Counted from the first letter of the stretch, positions 1-9,264 are shown. The stretch is 43,356 bases of DNA from Lentisphaerota bacterium (GCA_018676675.1 JABHEG010000329.1:1-43356); one strand, 5' to 3'. Notes: a model not told the origin generated them from the sequence alone. Program-made: numbers and translations.

Positions 1-236
1 CTAATGGCGGAACCGTCCCAAAGATAAAGGCGTATGCCGACGCCCTCGTACAGGTTCCACACCTCATCGCCGGCCACCCGATGGAATCGGCTCCGCTCCC
101 CGGCGTCCAGCGAGAAGTAGATGTGTGTAAGGGCAGATCGGCTGGGCCCGTTTTCGGTCCGAACGGTGGCATCAGACCGGAAGACCTCGTGGTATCGCCC
201 GCCTTCGGGATGATCTATGAGCTTGAGTGTACCCAT
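1..236 (-). CDS. Cupin_5 (DUF985) family protein, C-terminus beyond the window
   Basis: Seventy-eight residues are visible from an ATG at 236; the frame is still open at base 1, so the 3' end is missing. The start of the protein has DHPEGGRYHE followed by FRSD, and further on ALTHIYFSL, a GERSRFHRV stretch and a DEVWNLYEG stretch. This matches the known Cupin_5/DUF985 pattern (HPEGGYYRE, then an IYFLL strand, then H-R-x-x-x-DE-x-W). These are small beta-barrel proteins of unsettled function, some thought to bind or isomerise sugars. The weak ribosome site is a GAGAG just before the ATG. It lies 175 bp downstream of the BNR gene ending at 411 on the same strand, so it may be the last gene of that operon, although a dispersed repeat sits in the gap. 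Family assignment is fairly sure; the substrate is unknown. Confidence 0.75.
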   Translation of the reverse strand, partial: MGTLKLIDHPEGGRYHEVFRSDATVRTENGPSRSALTHIYFSLDAGERSRFHRVAGDEVWNLYEGVGIRLYLWDGSAI

Positions 237-310
237 CTCTCGTTGTCCTCTCCATACCTTTGGGCGCGTCGCGCGACGGCTCGCGGCGCGCCCGACTCAT
301 CTCCGTCAAA

Positions 311-376
311 GCCCTGACCAACGGGAGGGGGATTCCTCTTTCCGTCAGGAGAACCGCTTACACTGTGCGCGGCTCG
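311..376. repeat. Dispersed intergenic repeat, copy 1 (boxes A and B)
   Basis: The 174-bp gap between the BNR gene (stop at 411) and the cupin start (236) holds box A, gccctgaccaacgggagggg (311-330), and box B (354-376, reading ccgcttacactgtgcgcggctcg in two parts: ccgcttacactgtgc then gcggctcg). The same two boxes occur at 21542-21633, downstream of the MFS gene. Box B differs there by two bases from this copy. No coding function is apparent. It looks like an extragenic dispersed repeat lying at 3' gene ends. Confidence 0.6.
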
Positions 377-410
377 AGCAAACAACCCGCTCCCCCGCAC
401 AGTCAGTCGA

Positions 411-1682
411 TCAGACCGGCACAGCCATGTCCGCCAGCAGGCTGTCGGGCAGGTGTCTGCCCAACAGGTAGTATTTGCGATCCGGGTACCACAGCACGCG
501 CTTCCCGCGCCATTCGGTCAGACTCGTGTATGTCGCGATCTCGGCCGTGCCCTTCGGCCCTATCGGGATGCCGTCGGTGTCGAGGATCTGCGTGGGCTGG
601 CTGAACCAGACGGGTTGGTGCGCATCCGCACGAAACGCGCCCACGGCGATGAACGCCGGGTTGCGCACGAAGTTCAGGTGGTTCGTGTGCCAGATCGCAT
701 CGCGCTGATTATGCTCGCCGACATGCCCGTTGTTGTGGTGGTAGACGAGCAGATAACGACCATCGGCCAGCGCGTAGATGGGACAGGGCGCGAGCGGGTG
801 CAGGACCGGTTCGCCGTCGTCCCGGCAACGCAGGATCTCCGGGCTGCGCCACGTGTGTCCATCGTCGTCCGATACCGAGAACCAGATGTGGCCCGTCCAC
901 GTCCGCATGGTGCTGAAAAGCCGGCCGTCGGGCAACAGCACAATGCTGGGCTCGGACGCTGCAGACAGACCGGTCACCGGATGCTCGACCTCGAGTCCGC
1001 GATCGTCATCGGGCAGCCACGTGACCTCCAGGTCGACTGGATCGGGCCCGGCGTCGATGTTGTCAAAGCGCATAAAGTGGCAACGGCTTCCCCCCTGCCA
1101 CCAACCATCGACCTCCGGGTGCACCGCACGGCTGGTCGTCTGCGTGTAGCCGCAGAACACCCGCCCGTGACGGTCGCGGATCGGCAGTTGCCAGACGATG
1201 AAGTTCTTGGGCACGCGCGGGTCGGGGTTGTCGAACGCATTGCGCGGCATGGGCAGGTCCGGGCCGTCGGTCCACGTGCGGCCCGTGTCGTCGGAGTAGC
1301 AGCAGCCCATGGTACCGCAGCCCTGCGGGTTGCCGTCGTTCAGCTCCGCCTGTTTGGTGTAGAAGCAGTAGATCCGTCCCGACCTCGACACCACCGGGAA
1401 CGCCCAACCGGCCTGGGGGTCGTCGGTGCCCGGACGCGTCCCCCGAAGGAACTCGGGCGCCGGCCAGTTCTCACCATCGGCACTGCGACCGAGCATCGCA
1501 TGGTTGTCGCCTCGCCCTTCGCAGGAGCTCTGCGTCCAGATCGCCAGAAGTTCGTCGCCTGCGGGCGACTCGAACACCAGAAAATGCTCATTGTCCGTGT
1601 CGTGATGCGCTTCCCCTCTCGGGAGATAGACGGCGACATCGGGCTTGCTGCGTTTCCAATCGGCCGCTAGGTCGGGCTGCAT
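411..1682 (-). CDS. BNR/sialidase-fold protein (cytoplasmic, exo-sialidase-like)
   Basis: A 423-residue six-bladed beta-propeller of the sialidase superfamily. Asp-box (BNR) repeats are visible: SADGENWPAP, SDDTGRTWTDG and SDDDGHTWRSPE. A GTG eight codons upstream (1706) is possible, but the ATG at 1682 is preferred because AGGAG at 1691-1695 stands 8 nt before it. No signal peptide is seen, so it is probably cytoplasmic, unlike most secreted sialidases. It is a clear paralog of the protein at 9825-11165: both end with WYPDRK, then LLG, then a D-M-x-VP motif. It lies 36 bp downstream of the DUF4091 gene and is probably cotranscribed with it. The catalytic Arg triad and Tyr/Glu pair of true sialidases cannot be assigned by eye, so a hydrolase acting on another sugar, or a propeller lyase, is equally possible. 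Confidence 0.85.
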   Translation of the reverse strand: MQPDLAADWKRSKPDVAVYLPRGEAHHDTDNEHFLVFESPAGDELLAIWTQSSCEGRGDNHAMLGRSADGENWPAPEFLRGTRPGTDDPQAGWAFPVVSRSGRIYCFYTKQAELNDGNPQGCGTMGCCYSDDTGRTWTDGPDLPMPRNAFDNPDPRVPKNFIVWQLPIRDRHGRVFCGYTQTTSRAVHPEVDGWWQGGSRCHFMRFDNIDAGPDPVDLEVTWLPDDDRGLEVEHPVTGLSAASEPSIVLLPDGRLFSTMRTWTGHIWFSVSDDDGHTWRSPEILRCRDDGEPVLHPLAPCPIYALADGRYLLVYHHNNGHVGEHNQRDAIWHTNHLNFVRNPAFIAVGAFRADAHQPVWFSQPTQILDTDGIPIGPKGTAEIATYTSLTEWRGKRVLWYPDRKYYLLGRHLPDSLLADMAVPV

Positions 1683-1718
1683 GGCACATGCTCCTGCATC
1701 GTTCACGTAATACGCACA

Positions 1719-4700
1719 CTATGGTCGGTGGAGCGCCTCGAGGATCTCGCGGCGCGCCTGATGGTAGACACGCGGGTCGGTTTCGTAATCGAGTTGATTT
1801 CGGGCGATGGAGTTCATGATTTCGTCGGCCCGGTCGCGATCTCGCTCGGCCAGCTTCACCAGCATAGCGTGATCGAGCAGCCCCTCGCGGAAGTTCAGCA
1901 TTCGCATCGATCCGTACAGCCCATCGCGATGGGGATAGAACATCCAGTTGTCGCCCGGCGGATGGCCGACGGGGCGGTAGCCGTCTCCGCCGGTGGGACC
2001 AATGGAGTGCTTGTAGGGATCGACACCTCGATATTGGTTCGCTGCCCAGAACAGGTAGCCGTCCGCTTTGTGGAGATAGGCGTACCAGGGATAGAGGCGG
2101 TTGCCAGGCATGATTTCGTCCAGGTGGCGGTTGGCGTAAGGCGGATAGGGGCTGCAGCACTGGTACTCCCAAACGTCGCGGCCCTGTTGCACACGTTGCT
2201 GGACCACGTCGGCAGCTGCTTCCATGGTTCGGATGCCAAAGACGTGGACGTCGACCAGGGGGGAATAGTGGGCGGGCTTCCCGTTGATGGCGTCCTTGGT
2301 CTTGACACCGGGGAGGCATCTCCGGGCGAGATCCGTCAGGGCGCGGTAGCGATCTTCGTCATGCGGTTCGTCGTACTGACACTGGAAATACCTCGATATC
2401 ATGTTCCGCCGGGTCAGCGCCTCGTGCAGGGCGGTGTAATAGGCTTTGAGGAATTTCATCGTCTCGGGATGAACCCCCATTTGGAGATCGTTGAGGAGCT
2501 TTGTGGTTCCGCCGCTAGCCTCGTCGAGCATCGGGGTCCAAACGGCACCAACAATGTGACGCCCGTCGAAGTACTCGAAGCCGATGCGCTCGAACGTGTC
2601 GAACCACCGTTCGAGACGCGAGAAGTCGAAGACATACGATCCGTCGGTTGCCCGGGTGATTCTGACCAGTGCGTTCGGGCCGGTGGCGGGAGTCAGCATA
2701 TGGGTGTCGCCGAATCGCTTGAGGACGCGGCCGGCGTTTTCGAGGAGCTGCCAGTGGCGCTCACTCCAGAGCTCAGGCGGCTCGGGGTCAGTCGTCAGGG
2801 CACGGGGTTCGGGATTGAGCCAGTGTATGGACTGGAGGGCGAATCCGTCAAACTCGACGGGATACACGCGAATGGAGAAGGGCGCCTCGACCATGCCGGT
2901 TGATGCGTGGGCAACGAGTCTGCCTGTGTAGATGCCGGGCTCGGCGTCCCTGGGTACCAACACCTCGACTACGACCGAATGATAGCGGCCGCCCTCCAAA
3001 TCGACCTCTCCGGCGGGGAACAGGGGCTCAGCCAACTCGAAGGGGGCTTCCCGGATAATGTTGGCACCCCAGAAGGGAATCATGGCGCGGTCGGCGCTGC
3101 TCTGGCCGCCGCCGCCGTTGTTGCCCTCGACCGGTACGGCTTGGGCGTGGTAGGTAACCGGTTCGGAGCGCAGCCTCACGCCGCTTTCGTTTCGAATCGG
3201 TTGGACGGATAGACGACACAGAGCGTCGCGCCCGGCGCGAACGGCGAACTGGAACGGCGCGATTGCCCCGCGAGGAACATGGCGCATGTCGGCTTCGTCA
3301 AGCGGCCGTGGCGGCCGGTCGGGGAACACGTTGTCAAGGATGTCCACCGGCTGAATGGCAATCGGGTCGGGATAGCGGCTTTGCTGGATTGAGCGCTCCT
3401 GCTCGACGCGCCTTTGCCGGGCCGCTTCCCCTTCGTCGGCCACTTTCCGAAGCCATTCCTTGCCCAGGTCTTCCTGGCGGACCATCTCGAGCTGCATCTG
3501 GTCGAGGGCGGCGGAGTCGTCCGTCTTCGAGGCGTAGATCCGGACGCTATCCAGAAGCCCCCTGAAGGTCTCGCCACCGTCGACATCGGACGCACCCAGG
3601 ATGATCGGCTCCCCGGCGCCCTGAGGTTTGAGGCCGCCCATCGGCGCGTCCGAAGAACTGGTTCTGTATGGGTGGTCTTTTCGGACAGGCGTCTTCTCGT
3701 CGGCCATGTAGAACCAGGCGTTCTGAGTCTTGCGGGTGCCGTCGTAGCTGAAGGCGAAGAAAGCCCAACGGCTTTCCAGAAAAGCCGAATGGAAAGGAGT
3801 GAAATAGGAGCCCGCCACGTTCCTGGGCTTGCCGGCTTCGGTTTCATAGAGTAGCGCCATCAGGCGGCCGACTTGTTTCCCGTGGAGGATGAAGCCGAAA
3901 CGATCACCCAGCCAGACGATTTGCTCGTGTCCGTCGAACCGATTGTCCGGACGCTTGATCCACCCGGAGATGGTGAAGGACTTCGCGCCGTCGATGGCGT
4001 CGATCATCTCGCGGTGGTCATAGGTGAGTGGCGCGTAGCGCCCGATGTTGGCCTTGAGGTCGCTGTAGTCGATGCAGTCGCTTCCTGCGATTCCGGCGCC
4101 TCGCCGGACGGGCGGCGCCTGGCGTCCGGCGGGAACCCGGGCGGAGGCGGGCCGCCCAGGCGCCTGGTTCTTCAGGTCGCCCTTTTCAAAGGTCACGAAG
4201 AAGACCGGTTCGGGCAGGTCCTCTGCCATCTGTTGCGCCGCCTCGACGGGATCGGTCTTCCCGAATGTCGAATCGGTCACGGTGTATTCTCCTCCGTTGT
4301 CGGTTGGTCCGTCGTTGAGCGGCTGCCCTAGAGACTCGAAGCGCGAAGTCAGAATCGTCACATTGGCTTTGTGTCTGCTATCGCCGTTGGTGATGTCGCT
4401 TCTGAGGATATCGCGGGGCAGGTTGTTCCGGAACAGGGAATTGGCGATATGCGTGTTCGTGCCTCCCCAGGATGCGTTAATCGAGATCGCATGGGCCGGG
4501 GAACGGTTGGCTGTGATCTTGCAGTTTACCAGGCTCAGGCTGGACCTGGTGCGCTGATAGATCGCGCCGCCGTCGAGCGTCGAGACGTTCGATTCCACCC
4601 GGCAATTATCAAGCCGGACCTCTCCGTCGGCCTGAAAGACTCCGCCACCATGCCCCTGGCGCGCCTCGTTGTCGAGGAGTTCGCACTGTGCGAGCGTCGC

Positions 4701-5495
4701 GCGAGCGGCATAGAGATACAGCGCGCCGCCGCCGTGGTTGCCCGAGCTGACCTCGGCGCGGTTCGATTCGAAGCGGCATTCGACGAAATTGGTCTTGCCC
4801 TGAAGGACGTACACCGCCCCGCCCCCGGCATAGTGGTAGGGACTTTCGCGCCGGGGCGCGTACACGCTGTTTCCCCGGAATCGACACTGATCAAATTGGG
4901 CCGACCCCTTCAGGACCTGGACCCCAGCGCCGCCCTGGCGGCTTGCCCGCGCGGCCAGGTCGTTTCCAGTGAACCCGCAATCAACGAACCGCGCTTCGCC
5001 TCCCTCGACCCAGACTGCCCCGCCGCCATGGCCTTCCTTCGCGCCTCCGGAGGCATGGTTTCCGACGAACTCGCAGCGGCGGATGGTCGCATCCTTCCCC
5101 GCGATCCTCAGAGCCGCGCCGCCGGCACCGTCCAGCCGGGCCTGGGAGAAAACAATCCCCTCCAATCTCACGCCGCCGGCATTGGCGGGAATTTCCATAA
5201 GTCGAATACCGGCTTTCGCTGGCCGTAGCACGACCCCGCCGGAAGCCGCCGCCCAATCCTGGTCCTTCCTCAGAACGATGGTCCGATCCAAAACATATTC
5301 GCCTTTGGCCAGGCCTATCAAGTCGCCCGCCCGCGCCTGTTCCGACGCTTCGTGGATCGTCCAGGCCGACTCCAAGGAGGTCCCGTCGCCCGCGCCGAGG
5401 GCATCGGGCCGAACGAAGCGAGTCGCCCCCCGCGCTCCCAAGGTCGACATCAGAACCGTGCATATCGTCAGCCATACGCTCGTTGGTCTCTGCAT
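1719..5495 (-). CDS. Secreted beta-helix / LamG / DUF4091 (GH123-like) multidomain protein
   Basis: A 1258-residue protein. The ATG at 5495 gives a good signal peptide (MQRPTSVWLTICTVLMSTLG, cut near ARG-A); a TTG 11 codons upstream has no ribosome site. Residues about 25-420 form a right-handed parallel beta-helix with turns such as GHGGGAVWVEGG, YAGGGAVYV, NHGGGALYLY and LDGGAIYQR. Residues about 425-660 are LamG-like (FTISGWIKRPDNRF and a WAFFAFSYDG strand). From about 700 to the end is DUF4091, with a beta-sandwich (DAEPGIYTGRLV) followed by a TIM-barrel region (QYDEPHDED near 1041-1048, WEYQCCSPYPPYANR, GYLFWAANQYRG). The adjacent Asp-Glu pair (about 1042-1043) fits the catalytic pair of GH123 N-acetylgalactosaminidases, which are related to DUF4091. 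Fusion of a pectate-lyase-like helix to DUF4091 is unusual. The start is 39 bp after the URO-D stop. Confidence 0.85.
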   Translation of the reverse strand: MQRPTSVWLTICTVLMSTLGARGATRFVRPDALGAGDGTSLESAWTIHEASEQARAGDLIGLAKGEYVLDRTIVLRKDQDWAAASGGVVLRPAKAGIRLMEIPANAGGVRLEGIVFSQARLDGAGGAALRIAGKDATIRRCEFVGNHASGGAKEGHGGGAVWVEGGEARFVDCGFTGNDLAARASRQGGAGVQVLKGSAQFDQCRFRGNSVYAPRRESPYHYAGGGAVYVLQGKTNFVECRFESNRAEVSSGNHGGGALYLYAARATLAQCELLDNEARQGHGGGVFQADGEVRLDNCRVESNVSTLDGGAIYQRTRSSLSLVNCKITANRSPAHAISINASWGGTNTHIANSLFRNNLPRDILRSDITNGDSRHKANVTILTSRFESLGQPLNDGPTDNGGEYTVTDSTFGKTDPVEAAQQMAEDLPEPVFFVTFEKGDLKNQAPGRPASARVPAGRQAPPVRRGAGIAGSDCIDYSDLKANIGRYAPLTYDHREMIDAIDGAKSFTISGWIKRPDNRFDGHEQIVWLGDRFGFILHGKQVGRLMALLYETEAGKPRNVAGSYFTPFHSAFLESRWAFFAFSYDGTRKTQNAWFYMADEKTPVRKDHPYRTSSSDAPMGGLKPQGAGEPIILGASDVDGGETFRGLLDSVRIYASKTDDSAALDQMQLEMVRQEDLGKEWLRKVADEGEAARQRRVEQERSIQQSRYPDPIAIQPVDILDNVFPDRPPRPLDEADMRHVPRGAIAPFQFAVRAGRDALCRLSVQPIRNESGVRLRSEPVTYHAQAVPVEGNNGGGGQSSADRAMIPFWGANIIREAPFELAEPLFPAGEVDLEGGRYHSVVVEVLVPRDAEPGIYTGRLVAHASTGMVEAPFSIRVYPVEFDGFALQSIHWLNPEPRALTTDPEPPELWSERHWQLLENAGRVLKRFGDTHMLTPATGPNALVRITRATDGSYVFDFSRLERWFDTFERIGFEYFDGRHIVGAVWTPMLDEASGGTTKLLNDLQMGVHPETMKFLKAYYTALHEALTRRNMISRYFQCQYDEPHDEDRYRALTDLARRCLPGVKTKDAINGKPAHYSPLVDVHVFGIRTMEAAADVVQQRVQQGRDVWEYQCCSPYPPYANRHLDEIMPGNRLYPWYAYLHKADGYLFWAANQYRGVDPYKHSIGPTGGDGYRPVGHPPGDNWMFYPHRDGLYGSMRMLNFREGLLDHAMLVKLAERDRDRADEIMNSIARNQLDYETDPRVYHQARREILEALHRP

Positions 5496-5534
5496 TTGTC
5501 CATCCGTTCCGTTGCTCTCAGGAGTCAAACGGGA

Positions 5535-6629
5535 TCAGAGCGCCTCCGGTCCGTCGCCGAAGATCTCCGTGCTGAGGTTCGCGAAGGCAACCGCATTGGG
5601 ATGGTCCGACGGCACGCTGCCGCCGCGGCCGACCCACATGGCCGGATAGTGCTGGTGCAGCGCATGCAGCTTCCGGAGCTGCGCGGCCACGTCGTCCGGC
5701 GTGCCGAAATCCGTGACGCGGTTATCCACGGATGTCAGGTAGAACTTGGCGGGCCCGGCCTGCGCCATGACCTCGGCCGGGTCCATCGATGATGCCTCGA
5801 TCATGAAGCCGTCCATGCCGACGTCGAGCAGGTCGTCCAGCGCATCGAGATAGTTGCCGTCGCTGACGAAGAGTACTTTCTGTTCCGCGTTGTGCGCGGT
5901 CTCCACGAAGCGGCGATACCAGGGGAAGACATACTCGCGATACCAGTCCGGATGGAATATCAACCCCCGGGTCATGGCGATATCGTCGTGCAGGTAGACC
6001 ACGGGTACGCACTCGATCTGCGTCCAGCCCCGGAGGATGGACAGCGTCGCTTCGCCGAAGCGGTCCAGGATCTTGCCGAACGCCTTCGGGTCGGTCGCGG
6101 CTGCCATGAGGAACGGCTCCCAGTCGAACTCGAAGATCGCCCGGACAACAAGCGTGGCGTACTGCCGAGCCATGGGAATGCGGTCCGGGGGCACCGTGTC
6201 GCAGAGGGCTTCCAGTTCTGCGACCAGCCCGGGGCCGAACGTCTCGGCGGGAAATGCGTCCGGCCCGGCCGCGAGCACGTCGTCCCCGGTCTCGAACCGC
6301 CGGCGGTCGCCAAGCTGCCACACGCCGCCCTGCCGCGTGGCTCTGCCGTGTCCGTCCTCGCCCACCAAGGCAATGCCGTCTCCGCCGTACACGCGTTCCC
6401 CTTTGTGTCGATGCGAGGGCAGTTCGTAGATGTCCGGACGGTAGATGATCATCTGCAGCGGCGGAAACCGCACGGGATTCGGATACCCCACGGTGCCCCA
6501 AGACCATTCGAGCACCTTGCCCGGGTTCAGGTACCGTTGCAGCCGGGCACGGTGCAGCGCCACCCCTGCAGGCCGCTTTGAACGGAGGCCTGAAGGCGGT
6601 GGGGCGGGTTCTCGTCGCGCAGTCGCCAT
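5535..6629 (-). CDS. Uroporphyrinogen decarboxylase (URO-D) superfamily protein, paralog 1
   Basis: A 364-residue TIM-barrel protein of the URO-D/MtaA/CmuA superfamily. The start at 6629 is chosen because GGAAGGA stands 8-10 nt upstream; the open frame reaches 6794, but that extension is unconserved. Recognisable parts are DWEPFLMAA, YLHDDIAMTRGLIFHP, WYREYVFPWYRRF, FVSDGNYLDALDDLLD, GFMIEASSMDPAEVM and GTPDDVAAQLR. It is colinear with the protein at 13689-14663. The H-x-C zinc motif of cobalamin-dependent methyltransferases is absent: the equivalent site reads V-S-D-G-N. It is not HemE-like in sequence and lies among polysaccharide genes, so haem synthesis is unlikely. The 5' part (6436-6548) is repeated almost exactly at 9532-9644. 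It starts 168 bp downstream of the heparinase stop. Substrate unknown. Confidence 0.82.
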   Translation of the reverse strand: MATARREPAPPPSGLRSKRPAGVALHRARLQRYLNPGKVLEWSWGTVGYPNPVRFPPLQMIIYRPDIYELPSHRHKGERVYGGDGIALVGEDGHGRATRQGGVWQLGDRRRFETGDDVLAAGPDAFPAETFGPGLVAELEALCDTVPPDRIPMARQYATLVVRAIFEFDWEPFLMAAATDPKAFGKILDRFGEATLSILRGWTQIECVPVVYLHDDIAMTRGLIFHPDWYREYVFPWYRRFVETAHNAEQKVLFVSDGNYLDALDDLLDVGMDGFMIEASSMDPAEVMAQAGPAKFYLTSVDNRVTDFGTPDDVAAQLRKLHALHQHYPAMWVGRGGSVPSDHPNAVAFANLSTEIFGDGPEAL

Positions 6630-6797
6630 GGACGTAGTCCTTCCGGATGACTGACTCCAAGGCCCCCCATGCTCCTCTGCCGGCGGGTTGTGGCCGGAGT
6701 GGATCGCGACTGCCAGGCGCGCCCCTTCCGGAAGGCCGCGGCCGCTGAGGACATCGGCCTTCGGCGGGTCGTGTTCCCGGGCCGGCGACCCCATGTG

Positions 6798-8954
6798 TCA
6801 TTCACGCACCTCGAACTTGTCGACAGCGGTCGTGAACTGCAGTGTGCCGGTGCGTGTCGGGAGAGACCAAACGGTGTTCTCGCCGTCGCGCGCCTGTCCG
6901 ACAACCGGGATGGTCTCGGCCGCGTCAAGCGGCACGATGAGCGTGGTCAGCACGGCCGGGAGCGTGACCTCGCCCGTGTACGTGACGGCGGGCGCCGGAT
7001 GGAGCTTGTGCCCCTTGCGGCAAGTCCAGCCGCGGCCGTGTTTCTGGTCCTTGCCGTCCTCGCTACGCAAGACCTGCGTCGGCTTGCCGCGCGGCCAATA
7101 GGTTGTGTGCGGCGCGGTGTCGCCGATCGTCAGGGTCGGAGTCAAGCCGCCTTCGACCGGGACGAATATGAGTCGCGCGCCGTTCGGTGCGCGGGCTTCC
7201 GTCGTCGTGGCTCTGAAGACGACCTCGATGTCCGCGTCGAGCTGGAAGTTCTGCTCGATCTCTCCACTGGGCTGGTCGCCCGTGAGCACGTCCTGCAACA
7301 GCCAGTACTGTCCGTCCACGAACAGCACACGCCGCTCCCACCTGACCGGCTTGACCGGACGGAAGCTGAAGTCGCTCGCGAACAGCGTGTAGTCCGTGCC
7401 GCACTCCCATCTGTTTCGCAACGGCTCTTCCGCTTCACGGACGGCCCCCTTGCCCATGAACTCGTCCACGCCGTCCACGGTGATCGTGTTGTGCAGGAAC
7501 GCCGACGACTGTGTGCTGATGAACGCATCCGGCCGGTTGCTTGCGTAGATCGTCGAACGCGGGTCGATCACGAATTGCGTGCCGAGCGCAGTGATCACGA
7601 AGCTGAGCTTGTCGCCGTGCTGGTGCGTGGTGCCCCAAGGCCCGCCGTCGATGGCCATGTACCGGGCCGTGGGCGTCCAGTCGCTGCGCATAGTGTAGTA
7701 GCCGCACCATTGCTCCTCCCCGGGCACCGGCCACACGGTGAACGGCGCCGCGGCGCCGTCCTCGCGACGCGCGACAGATTTGGCCCACGGCAGCTCAAGC
7801 CAGTCCGCGAGTGGCTCGTGGAGCGAGCGTGCCAGCTTGGTCGAGCCAAGATCCCCGAAGGACGGTTGCCAACCCGTCGGGTCGGTGAGCGCGACGAGGC
7901 AGGTGACGATCGCGGTCAGTCGGTCTCGCAGCCCCTGAATCGCGGTCTCCCCCCGCAAGGCGTACGCCATGCGTTGCTGCACATACGCGACGGACGCCGA
8001 ATAAGAGACCGTGAGTTCCACGCACATGCCGTCGGGGTAAAACGCGCGGCCGATGTAGTTCGCCACGAGCATGGCGTCGTGGGCGAGCCATTCGTGTGCC
8101 ATTGGGAAGTCGCTCAGGATCACGCAGGTCTGGGCCATTCCCTTCGTCATGGCGCAGCCGCCGTTGTGCCGGCGCGCGATCACCCAATCGGCGATCTCGG
8201 TATGGAGAAACCCCGCTTCCTGGTACATGCGCCGGAGGATCCGCATGATTTCGTCGTCTGTCACACAGGGGAACGTCCGGATCAGTGCGATCGTGTCGGA
8301 CAGCCGCATCAGGCGTTCCGGGATCATGCACCAGTACCAGGGCTTGGCCACGGTCGTGTGATTGGTCCAGCCCTGGGTCGTCTTCTTGCCGACAAACTCG
8401 TCGATGGGGAAGGCGTGCATGTACTCGACGATATGGTCAACGACGAACCGGACGTACTTCGGGTTCTGCGTGTGATGGATGGCATGGTTCAGCCTCCCGA
8501 GTATGGGGAACCGCGTCACGCACGAGAGTGGCGCATCGTGCCAGTCGAGTCGTTCGCCCGGAGGCAGATCATGCACGCTGTACCCATCCCAGAGATGCCC
8601 GGCGAGCAGGCGGTCGACTTTGACGGTGCTGCATTTCGAGTTCCGCGTCCGGGCGCTCCAGTCCCGCAACAGTGGCGAGTCGATTGTTTTCGTACGAAAA
8701 TGCGTCACGTACGTGCTCGCTGCCGCGTCCGTATCGCCTTTCTCCAGGGCCGCCTTGACTGCTGCCAACGCCGGCTGGCTCAAGTCCAGGCGCTTCAGGA
8801 ACGCCTCGCGCGTAGGCACGAGGAAGCTTGCGTCTGCGGCGTGAGCTTGGGGCATGGGCGTTCCTCCGAACATAAGTAGGAACAACCCGACAGCGCCGGC
8901 CGTCCGTAGTGTGCAGTGGAGCTGTGTCATTCTCTTTGTGCTTCTTTCGTCCAT
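6798..8954 (-). CDS. Heparinase II/III family protein (polysaccharide lyase-like)
   Basis: About 718 residues. ATGs at 8954 and 8930 both place a signal peptide (TAGAVGLFLLMFGGTP, cut near AHA-AD) at the N-terminus. I take 8954, with GAGG 12 nt upstream, but 8930 is nearly as good. The N-terminal half is the alpha/alpha toroid, with a short stretch NPKYVRFVVDHI, WIPERL-like residues (CMIPERLMRLS) and the conserved region ending AFYPDGMCVELTVSYS. The C-terminal half is the heparinase II/III beta-sandwich: MAIDGGPWGTTHQHGDKLSF, FVIDPRSTIYASN and SSAFLHNTITVDGVDE. These carry the His residues typical of the family, which cleaves uronate-containing glycosaminoglycans or alginate by beta-elimination. 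It starts the minus-strand cluster running to the cupin gene. Family assignment is strong; substrate specificity cannot be read from sequence. Confidence 0.9.
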   Translation of the reverse strand: MDERSTKRMTQLHCTLRTAGAVGLFLLMFGGTPMPQAHAADASFLVPTREAFLKRLDLSQPALAAVKAALEKGDTDAAASTYVTHFRTKTIDSPLLRDWSARTRNSKCSTVKVDRLLAGHLWDGYSVHDLPPGERLDWHDAPLSCVTRFPILGRLNHAIHHTQNPKYVRFVVDHIVEYMHAFPIDEFVGKKTTQGWTNHTTVAKPWYWCMIPERLMRLSDTIALIRTFPCVTDDEIMRILRRMYQEAGFLHTEIADWVIARRHNGGCAMTKGMAQTCVILSDFPMAHEWLAHDAMLVANYIGRAFYPDGMCVELTVSYSASVAYVQQRMAYALRGETAIQGLRDRLTAIVTCLVALTDPTGWQPSFGDLGSTKLARSLHEPLADWLELPWAKSVARREDGAAAPFTVWPVPGEEQWCGYYTMRSDWTPTARYMAIDGGPWGTTHQHGDKLSFVITALGTQFVIDPRSTIYASNRPDAFISTQSSAFLHNTITVDGVDEFMGKGAVREAEEPLRNRWECGTDYTLFASDFSFRPVKPVRWERRVLFVDGQYWLLQDVLTGDQPSGEIEQNFQLDADIEVVFRATTTEARAPNGARLIFVPVEGGLTPTLTIGDTAPHTTYWPRGKPTQVLRSEDGKDQKHGRGWTCRKGHKLHPAPAVTYTGEVTLPAVLTTLIVPLDAAETIPVVGQARDGENTVWSLPTRTGTLQFTTAVDKFEVRE

Positions 8955-9108
8955 TTCCAACGTCTGCCTCGGATCAGCAAGTAGGCGTTGCTTCGATGAA
9001 GCTGCGCACCGGACTGATAGGAGGAAATTGCTTTCCGGCGACGGGGCAAAGATAGCGCCGCTGGAGTGGATGGCACTGAATATGAGCCGTGGTTGTGGTG
9101 CGGAAGAC

Positions 9109-9264
9109 ACCGAGTGGTGCCGGGGCGCGTGACGCGGGACGGTCCCAAAAGCCGCAGTGTGGGAAAATGCGTCCAACGACATCGGGCTGGTCACGGCACT
9201 CGATGAACGCAATGGCCTTCATTTCGCCGCCACCCTTGGGACAGCGGGCCGGGTCACCCCATGT
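9109..9264 (-). pseudogene. Remnant of an IS91-type (Y2) transposase C-terminus
   Basis: In the minus-strand frame this stretch encodes STWGDPARCPKGGG, then EMKAIAFIECRDQPDVV, then GRIFPHCGFWDRPASRAPAP. IS91-family transposases end with W-x-x-DPLLCPKCGGEM, then hIAFI, D-x-x-VI-x-x-IL-x-HLGLW and a proline-rich tail. The match is colinear over about 50 residues, but the second cysteine of CPKCGG has become glycine. Nothing upstream in this frame resembles the Tyr-Tyr catalytic part, so only the 3' end of an element is left. It lies between the heparinase start and a URO-D gene fragment, a plausible rearrangement scar. Confidence 0.6.

Noticed and set aside
453..1670. 405-codon plus-strand open frame.
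   Set aside because: It is antisense to the first BNR protein, which has clear Asp-boxes and a good ribosome site.
6669..8879. 736-codon plus-strand open frame.
   Set aside because: It lies antisense to the heparinase gene; its Arg/Val/His-rich composition is typical of GC-rich shadow frames, and the heparinase motifs are unambiguous on the other strand.
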